This document shows positions 15,924-21,662 of a stretch of 36,189 nucleotides of DNA, in pieces. How positions within the stretch are numbered: the stretch's first letter is position 1; every line of letters starts with the position of its first letter. This DNA comes from a bacterium (GTDB taxonomy: Bacteria > Cyanobacteriota > Vampirovibrionia > Gastranaerophilales > Gastranaerophilaceae). The stretch spans positions 1-36,189 of the forward strand of contig JAKSUR010000009.1 of the NCBI GenBank assembly GCA_024408765.1, read 5' to 3'. The notes below the pieces were generated by a model, which saw only the letters and a list, made by a program, of their open reading frames with translations, was not told the origin of the DNA and searched no databases. Position numbers and translations under genes: made by a program.

Positions 15924-16760
15924 ATGTTAAAAGGACCTTTTTTAGACAGAAATTGGATGGGAGAAAATAAAAATTATAATACAGCAAATGTAATTATGCT
16001 CGGACTCCCGTTTGACGGAACTGTATCCTATCGTTCGGGATCAAGGTTTGCGCCCGAGCAAATAAGGCTTGCAAGTTGGGGGTTGGAAGAATATTCTCCT
16101 TATTTTGATAAACATTTACAGGATTGTAATTTCAATGATGTTGGAGATTTAGAATTTCCTCTCGGAAACACGGTAAAATCACTTGATTTAATAGAAGAAA
16201 ATGTAAAAAACATATACAAAGACGGGAAAAAAGTATTGGGAATCGGTGGCGAACATCTTGTTACACTTCCTGAAATTAAAGCAATAAAAGGTTTTTATGA
16301 CAATTTGGCAATTATACATTTTGATGCTCATACAGATTTAAGAGAAGAATATTTGGGCGAAAAACTTTCTCATTCTGCCGTAATTCGTCATTGCAGTGAA
16401 ATAATCGGGTTTGAAAATATTAAACAAATTGGTATTCGTTCAGGCATGAAAGACGAATTTGAGTTGATGAAAAAGTATAATACACTTGCAAAAAAATATG
16501 AAGATTTGGATATTTTAAGAGAAAAGAATGTATTTGTAACCGTTGATTTAGATGTTTTAGACACTTCAATTATGCCCGGGACAGGAACTCCTGAAGCCGG
16601 CGGTTTAAATTTTAATGAACTTATCGGTTGGTTTAAATATATAAAAGATTTTAATATAATAGGTGCGGATGTTGTGGAATTATCACCTGATTATGATGCA
16701 TCAGGCGTATCAACCGCAGTTGCCACCAAAGTCATCAGAGAAGTCCTCATGCTTTTCTAA
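15924..16760 (+). CDS. speB: Agmatinase-family ureohydrolase
   Basis: This 278-aa ureohydrolase-fold enzyme probably splits agmatine into putrescine and urea. Metal ligands are seen in G-G-E-H (residues 108-111, Glu replacing the usual Asp), F-D-A-H-T-D-L-R (134-138) and V-D-L-D-V-L-D (Asp208, Asp210). The loop T-G-T-P-E-A-G-G-L is typical of agmatinases over arginases. AAGGAG sits 6 nt upstream. It is 12 bp downstream of mutS. A copy of the last 220 bp, with 12 differences, recurs at 18512-18731, and the minus-strand HNH-like gene overlaps its last 51 bp. Formimidoylglutamase or a guanidino-acid hydrolase are alternatives. Confidence 0.85.
   Translation: MLKGPFLDRNWMGENKNYNTANVIMLGLPFDGTVSYRSGSRFAPEQIRLASWGLEEYSPYFDKHLQDCNFNDVGDLEFPLGNTVKSLDLIEENVKNIYKDGKKVLGIGGEHLVTLPEIKAIKGFYDNLAIIHFDAHTDLREEYLGEKLSHSAVIRHCSEIIGFENIKQIGIRSGMKDEFELMKKYNTLAKKYEDLDILREKNVFVTVDLDVLDTSIMPGTGTPEAGGLNFNELIGWFKYIKDFNIIGADVVELSPDYDASGVSTAVATKVIREVLMLF
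16541..16760. repeat. Tandem-unit repeat A, left copy (speB 3' end)
   Basis: This is the 3' 220 bp of intact speB. It aligns without gaps to 18512-18731 with 12 mismatches (94.5% identity by my count). Three mismatches are non-synonymous (N to S, G to S, K to N) and the rest silent. It marks the left edge of the first of two consecutive cargo units. Confidence 0.9.
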
Positions 16761-18263
16761 AATATTTTCATATTCACTTGATACGTTATTAATTTCATCA
16801 TCAGGTGTATAGCTTTCAAAAAATTTTAAATCTTTTTGATTTTTTGTAATAAATGCTTTTAGTTCTTTTATTTGAAGTTCATTATTTAAAATTATTTTAT
16901 TATCTTCACAATGACTTTGTTGAGCAATTTTAAGATTTTGCATTTCAAGTTTTTTTATTTTTAATAAATTCTTTTTTATTTTATCTTCTGTTAATTTTGT
17001 AATATTTATCATGTAATCGCCAATATTTGGATTAATTGCACCATTTGTATAGCTGTTTAACTTGCCGGCTACTATAATTGGCCAACGAACAAGTGCTTCG
17101 TCTTTGATTTGACCGTTCAAAATTCTGGTCATTATACTATCAATTTGTTTTTGGATATAGCCATTTACTTCAGGATGGAATTTTATATATTCATCATCGC
17201 ATTTTTGATTTCCTTTTGCGGAATTACACATTTTACACATTATGATAGTATTGTAAACATTATCTTTACCACCTCTTGATAGGGGAATGATACGACTGCC
17301 TGTACTTCCAAACGCTCCTATAATATTGTTTAAAATTTCAGCATCGCTCCAATTGTCGTCATGTGCTGTAATAAAGAAATCATATTCGGTAGGATATTCC
17401 GCATTTATTTGTTCGAGTTCTTCCATAACCATACTCTTTATATCTTGATATGGCTCGGACTTTAGTGCTTCGTCATATAATTTTTTAATTTTTAAGATTA
17501 TAGTATTATTATTTTTTTCGGTATATATAATATTTTTTGCTTTCATTTCAATTGACATAAAATATAAAAAATCTTTACGATTTTCGGGGCTAATAATTTT
17601 TAATATTTTATCAAAATGATAATTTAATTTATTATAAAAATTCTTTGATGCTGATTCATCATTAGCTTTGTTTGCATTGTATATTTCATCCATTTGAATT
17701 ATTTCTGACAGTGTTTTATCAGGATATTTTTTTGCATAAACATCCAATTGCTCGTAAGCACGCAATGGTGAGCCATCTAAATATTTTTTGAATTTATTAC
17801 AGTTGTTCATAATCATATTAGCAGATAAAAGTTCTTTACGAGAATCGAACAACATTTTCTTAAATGAATGTTTGGCAAATCTTTCGGTATCATAGTTATT
17901 ATCAGATTTGTTAATAGCTTCTTTTGAAAATAAATTTCTTACTTTTTGGTAATTTTGTTCATCACTTTGCAAGATTGTATCTAAAGAATCATTAGGATAT
18001 TGTTTTGAAAGCTGATTCAATATATTCCAAAGATTTGGCTTCTCTTTCCATTGTTCCATAAAACCTTTTCTAATCATTTCGGATAATGGCTTGGCTATTT
18101 CGCTGAATGTTTTTGCTAAACTATCTAAACGAATAACTTTTCGGTTACAAATTGCACAATTCATATTAATATTATGCAATGTTTTATAGTTGCGATAACT
18201 GGCGTGGAAACAAATTTTGTTATATTTACTTTTAAAAATAGGTCTATTTACTGATATGTCCAT
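16710..18263 (-). CDS. Cargo gene 1: FKS-tagged protein with split, degenerate HNH-like zinc motif
   Basis: This is a 517-aa protein with no signal peptide or TM segment. An N-terminal tag R-P-I-F-K-S-K (residues 7-13) is followed by C-A-I-C (36-39). A long helical region (about 45-290) separates this from the HNH-like segment S-R-I-I-P-L-S-R-G-G (323-332), N-V-Y-N, C-K-M-C-N-S-A-K-G-N (343-352). In ordinary HNH nucleases the first cysteine pair lies close to a D-H-I-x-P motif; here it is more than 280 residues away and D-H reads S-R. The zinc fold may form without catalysis. The C-terminal 17 codons and stop are read from the antisense strand of speB. GGAGG lies 13 nt before the ATG. It occupies the same slot as the gene at 18753-20333. 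Confidence 0.7.
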   Translation of the reverse strand: MDISVNRPIFKSKYNKICFHASYRNYKTLHNINMNCAICNRKVIRLDSLAKTFSEIAKPLSEMIRKGFMEQWKEKPNLWNILNQLSKQYPNDSLDTILQSDEQNYQKVRNLFSKEAINKSDNNYDTERFAKHSFKKMLFDSRKELLSANMIMNNCNKFKKYLDGSPLRAYEQLDVYAKKYPDKTLSEIIQMDEIYNANKANDESASKNFYNKLNYHFDKILKIISPENRKDFLYFMSIEMKAKNIIYTEKNNNTIILKIKKLYDEALKSEPYQDIKSMVMEELEQINAEYPTEYDFFITAHDDNWSDAEILNNIIGAFGSTGSRIIPLSRGGKDNVYNTIIMCKMCNSAKGNQKCDDEYIKFHPEVNGYIQKQIDSIMTRILNGQIKDEALVRWPIIVAGKLNSYTNGAINPNIGDYMINITKLTEDKIKKNLLKIKKLEMQNLKIAQQSHCEDNKIILNNELQIKELKAFITKNQKDLKFFESYTPDDEINNVSSEYENILEKHEDFSDDFGGNCG

Positions 18264-18376
18264 TTTTAGGCTTATTCCTCCAGTATTTAAAAATTTCTGA
18301 TATGGATAGTTTAATTGTGTTGTTTATTTTCATAATACTTTCCATAATAATTATTCTAAATCTTATAAAAATAATT

Positions 18377-18511
18377 TTTGCTAATTGATATATAAAAAAT
18401 TTGAAATAGTTAAAAATGTATTATAAAATATTTTATATACAGACAAGGAGAGGTTAATGAGAAGATTTTTTAAAACAGGATTGGTAGTTGCGTCATTTAT
18501 GTATTTATCAC
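18377..18511. repeat. Tandem-unit repeat B, left copy (ctpA promoter and first 18 codons)
   Basis: The 135 bp are identical to 20377-20511 except for one base (T at 18498 against A at 20498). The repeat includes the ctpA promoter, Shine-Dalgarno and first codons. Weaker ungapped similarity continues left to about 18351. The right end is the fusion point to speB sequence. Confidence 0.92.
18401..18429 (+). promoter_or_regulatory. Duplicated ctpA-type promoter now facing cargo 2 antisense
   Basis: TTGAAA, 17 nt, TAAAAT is an exact copy of the ctpA promoter at 20401-20429. It would drive rightward RNA through the 21-codon ctpA remnant and the speB fragment into the antisense strand of cargo gene 2. 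Confidence 0.5.
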
Positions 18512-18522
18512 CGTTGATTTAG
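18457..18522 (+). pseudogene. ctpA 5' remnant fused out of frame to speB
   Basis: This remnant starts at an intact ATG with AAGGAGAGG upstream and encodes the first 18 residues of the CtpA signal peptide (one substitution, L14F). It crosses the junction at 18511/18512, reads three residues (P-L-I) in the wrong frame of speB and stops at TAG. The peptide of 21 residues is a truncated signal sequence and almost certainly not functional, though the translation signals remain intact. Confidence 0.8.
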
Positions 18523-18731
18523 ATGTTTTAGATACTTCAATTATGCCCGGGACAGGAACTCCGGAAGCCGGCGGTTTGAGTTTTAACGAGTTAATCAGTT
18601 GGTTTAATTATATAAAAGATTTTAATATAATAGGTGCGGATGTTGTGGAATTATCACCTGATTATGATGCATCAGGCGTATCAACCGCAGTCGCCACCAA
18701 AGTCATCAGAGAAGTCCTCATGCTTTTTTAA
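18512..18731 (+). pseudogene. speB 3' fragment (tandem-unit repeat A, right copy)
   Basis: This fragment encodes the last 73 codons of the agmatinase with the natural stop. It lacks the N-terminal 205 residues, including G-G-E-H and D-A-H-T-D, and cannot be active. An open frame from an internal ATG (18543) exists only because the coding sequence is still little changed. It is not in frame with the ctpA remnant to its left. Most of the 12 differences from the intact copy are silent, so it derives from a functional gene of a related lineage, or has changed little since duplication. Confidence 0.9.
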
Positions 18732-18752
18732 GTGCCTTTCTCCACGGATGAA

Positions 18753-20333
18753 TTACCATATGGCACATTCACAATATAAATCCGTTAATTTCCATATGTC
18801 GTGCAAAAAGGAAGTATCACCTGTTTTTCCTGCCTTTTCAAGCATTTCTATTATAGGCCGGATATTAATTTCATTTAATCTAAGCTTATGTGGTGGCTCA
18901 ATATACTGTCTATCTTCAAGTCTATAATGATTATGGTATTCCGCAACACGTGAGCTCCAAGGCAGTATATAATTTATGAGCTCTTCACATATACCAGAAC
19001 CAAATACTTTAATCCATAAGTTTGGATACTCGGCAATTTTATTAACTATAACTTGAGCCTTATATGAATAGTTGTCATATAACAATCCGGAAAGCATATC
19101 ATCTATGATTTTTTTTAATTTTTCCTTCTGATCTATTAAATCAGGATATTTTTCAATTGTCTCTACCAGTTTATTACAAAGTTTATCGAGGGCATAACTA
19201 TCGGTACTACTACGATCCCAACTCTTAAACCAATCGTAAATTATTTTTTCAATTATTTTGTGTCGATCTGCAAATTTTTTTTCATAATTGTCTATATGAA
19301 CACTCATCTTTGTTTTTTGATTCTTGTTAATATTAAGTTTAACTAATTCTTTATATAACAGATAACGTTGCCGGTCTGTTCCACACAGATTTGAACTATA
19401 ATCGAGCATTTCCGATGATAAATCATATAGCAAAGGGATGTCCTCCGGTGATTTCATTAAAGTATCATGATTATTTACATGCTTTGAAGCTAATACCAAT
19501 CTATCATTGTATTCCTGAGGCAGGCTATTTTTAATTGAATTAATTATTTGGGTTTTTTGATTATCAGGTAAATATTGCAAAACATAATCTAAAACATTTA
19601 ATCTATCGTTGTCTTTTGCATTATAAATTTTAAATAACATATTTGGATTTTCTTTAAAAATAGTATTCAAGCTTTCGATAAATTTAGGGTTAAAATTATT
19701 TTTCTGTCCGCTTATTAATTTTGATAATACAGGTGTATTATCTTCACCAACCTTTGTTGTATATAAATCAAACAAACCATTTGTATCATTCTGTTTTATA
19801 TAGATATCATTTAAATTTTTTAAGGTGTTATACGATATTAAATCATTATTATTAATTCTGTTAATAAGAGCATCTTTTTCTTTGTTTTGAGGATATAATT
19901 TATTTTCAAGTTTATCTATTTCTACTTTCTGCTGATATATTATATTTTTATCATTATTGATTGTTGACTTCAAACTGTTTATCGTTTCGGTATCTTTAAT
20001 TACATTAGATTCAAAATCATTTAATAACATATCTTCACGTTTTTTATTCTTATTTACAATTAGACCTGTTCCGACAGCAGAGGTTGTTGCTAAACCAATT
20101 CCGAGATATTTAGCAGTATTATTGTTATCATTATTAGCCAGATACCCGCCGACCATTGCTGATAAAACGCATATTGCCGAATAAATGAAATTGCGTGGTC
20201 TTTTTACGATATTAACGCTTGTTTTCGATTGAAGTGCAGTATGAGTTAAGTTACTTTTAAAATTCGGATTATTTTGATTTGCATACTCATTTTTATAATA
20301 GTTTTTTAAATTTGATGTGCTGTCTATTTTCAT
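18753..20333 (-). CDS. Cargo gene 2: FKS-tagged protein with two TM segments and coiled coil
   Basis: This is a 526-aa protein of unknown function. I start it at ATG 20331-20333 because AGGAGGT lies 3-4 nt upstream; the frame is open seven codons further. The tag N-P-N-F-K-S-N-L lies at residues 22-29. Two hydrophobic segments (about 49-65, F-I-Y-S-A-I-C-V-L-S; and 76-93, Y-L-G-I-G-L-A-T-T-S) form a hairpin. A charged coiled coil (about 100-160) and a long helical region rich in Asn/Lys follow, ending C-E-C-A-I-W. No catalytic motif is recognised. It is similar in length and orientation to cargo gene 1 and occupies the equivalent position between an speB end and a ctpA start, but I see no convincing sequence similarity between them beyond the tag. 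Confidence 0.68.
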   Translation of the reverse strand: MKIDSTSNLKNYYKNEYANQNNPNFKSNLTHTALQSKTSVNIVKRPRNFIYSAICVLSAMVGGYLANNDNNNTAKYLGIGLATTSAVGTGLIVNKNKKREDMLLNDFESNVIKDTETINSLKSTINNDKNIIYQQKVEIDKLENKLYPQNKEKDALINRINNNDLISYNTLKNLNDIYIKQNDTNGLFDLYTTKVGEDNTPVLSKLISGQKNNFNPKFIESLNTIFKENPNMLFKIYNAKDNDRLNVLDYVLQYLPDNQKTQIINSIKNSLPQEYNDRLVLASKHVNNHDTLMKSPEDIPLLYDLSSEMLDYSSNLCGTDRQRYLLYKELVKLNINKNQKTKMSVHIDNYEKKFADRHKIIEKIIYDWFKSWDRSSTDSYALDKLCNKLVETIEKYPDLIDQKEKLKKIIDDMLSGLLYDNYSYKAQVIVNKIAEYPNLWIKVFGSGICEELINYILPWSSRVAEYHNHYRLEDRQYIEPPHKLRLNEINIRPIIEMLEKAGKTGDTSFLHDIWKLTDLYCECAIW

Positions 20334-20376
20334 ATTACCTCCTATGATAGTCATTCTAAAAACTCTAAAAAAAATA

Positions 20377-20511
20377 TTTGCTAATTGATATATAAAAAAT
20401 TTGAAATAGTTAAAAATGTATTATAAAATATTTTATATACAGACAAGGAGAGGTTAATGAGAAGATTTTTTAAAACAGGATTGGTAGTTGCGTCATTAAT
20501 GTATTTATCAC
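20377..20511. repeat. Tandem-unit repeat B, right copy (ctpA promoter and first 18 codons)
   Basis: This is the native position of the ctpA 5' end. It matches 18377-18511 at 134 of 135 positions. The repeat copies are exactly 2000 bp apart. Confidence 0.92.
20401..20429 (+). promoter_or_regulatory. Promoter of ctpA
   Basis: TTGAAA (20401-20406), 17-nt spacer, TAAAAT (20424-20429), with a start site predicted near 20436 and the AAGGAGAGG ribosome-binding site in a leader of about 20 nt. It probably drives ctpA-recJ and the following membrane gene. It is divergent from cargo gene 2. Confidence 0.55.
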
Positions 20512-21662
20512 TTAATACGGCTTTTGCCGCTACTCCTGCCGAGCTTTATGATGATGTTTGGAAATTGGTTAATAAAAAATATTATGATCCTTCTAACAAT
20601 TCGCAAGACTGGGCAAAATGGAGATACAGATATGACCACAAATTAAAAACAGCTGATGACGCTTATGTTGCAATAGATACAATGCTTGCAAGCCTTAATG
20701 ATCCGTATACAAGATTTCTGCAACCAAAAGAATTTTCGGAAGAAACTCAATCAATAAAAGGTTCTTTAAAAGGTATCGGAACTCAAATCGGTTTAAGAGA
20801 TGGAAATTTGGTTATTATTGCACCATTGGAAGATTCTCCAGCTGAAAAAGCAGGACTGCAAGCTGATGATCAAATTTTGGAAATCAACGGTGAAAGCACA
20901 AAAGGAATCAATATAGATGCTGCTGCGGATAAAATCAGAGGAGAAAAGGGTACTACCGTAACACTTTTAATTCAGAGAAAAGGTGTTCCCAATAAATTAT
21001 ATAGTATTATAAGAGATGAAATTGAAATAAAATCAGTTTCTTGTAAACCTCCGTTTGAAACGAGTGTTATCCCTAATGATATTCAATACATCAGGCTAAG
21101 TTCTTTTATGAGTAAGAATGCAGCCTCGGAAATTGAAACCATTTTAAATTCGGCAACCGATAAAAAAGGGTTTATACTGGATTTACGCTCCAATCCCGGA
21201 GGGCTTTTAACGAATGCAATTTATATATCTGACATGCTTTTAAATGGCGGAGTAATTGTAAGTACTGTTGACAGGGACAGATATAAAAGTACAACGAGGG
21301 CAAGATATTCACAAACAACCCAAAAGCCCATTGTTGTATTAATTAATAAGGGTTCGGCTTCTGCCAGCGAAATTTTGAGCGGTGCTTTGAAAGATAACCA
21401 TAGAGCTACAATTGTAGGTGAACAATCTTTCGGTAAAGGTCTTGTGCAAGAGATAAACAAACTTCCTGATGAAGCAGGCATGAATATTACTATTCAAAGG
21501 TATTTGACACCATCAGGTGCGGATATTCATAAAAAAGGCATAACTCCTGATATTATGGTAGAATTAACTAAAGAGAATATCGAAGCAAAAGATGATGTTC
21601 AATTAAAAAAAGCTATTGAAGTATTGAAAGAGATAACATGCCTTGCACAACTGAATGGATAA
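20457..21662 (+). CDS. ctpA: Carboxy-terminal processing protease (S41 family)
   Basis: This 401-aa exported serine protease cleaves envelope proteins near their C-termini; in photosynthetic cyanobacteria the family matures PsbA, but a general role is expected here. A signal peptide (residues 1-24, ending T-A-F-A) is followed by an N-terminal helical domain, a PDZ domain (about 100-180, with G-S-L-K-G-I-G-T-Q-I-G and S-P-A-E-K-A-G-L) and the S41 core. The core shows L-D-L-R-S-N-P-G-G-L, the nucleophile in G-S-A-S-A-S-E (299-305), and general base Lys327 in F-G-K-G-L-V-Q. The last 25 bp overlap recJ. Its first 18 codons and promoter are duplicated 2 kb upstream. Confidence 0.95.
   Translation: MRRFFKTGLVVASLMYLSLNTAFAATPAELYDDVWKLVNKKYYDPSNNSQDWAKWRYRYDHKLKTADDAYVAIDTMLASLNDPYTRFLQPKEFSEETQSIKGSLKGIGTQIGLRDGNLVIIAPLEDSPAEKAGLQADDQILEINGESTKGINIDAAADKIRGEKGTTVTLLIQRKGVPNKLYSIIRDEIEIKSVSCKPPFETSVIPNDIQYIRLSSFMSKNAASEIETILNSATDKKGFILDLRSNPGGLLTNAIYISDMLLNGGVIVSTVDRDRYKSTTRARYSQTTQKPIVVLINKGSASASEILSGALKDNHRATIVGEQSFGKGLVQEINKLPDEAGMNITIQRYLTPSGADIHKKGITPDIMVELTKENIEAKDDVQLKKAIEVLKEITCLAQLNG

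Noticed and set aside
18543-18731. Open frame of 62 codons identical in type to the agmatinase C-terminus
   Set aside because: It lacks metal-binding motifs 1 and 2 and has no ribosome-binding site; it is a remnant of speB, reported as a pseudogene.
16710-20333. Mobile element (insertion sequence or integron cassette) carrying the cargo genes
   Set aside because: No transposase, integrase, terminal inverted repeats or target duplication is seen; boundaries coincide with host gene ends and a microhomology.
16710-20333. The two cargo genes as diverged copies of one gene
   Set aside because: They share orientation, length (517 and 526 aa) and an N-terminal tag, but domain content differs and flanking repeats are only about 5% diverged, far too little for such change by drift.
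18457-20457. Exactly 2000 bp between the two ctpA ATG copies
   Set aside because: The first unit is 1971 bp, so the round number reflects the sizes of cargo 2 and its flanks by chance, not a fixed unit.
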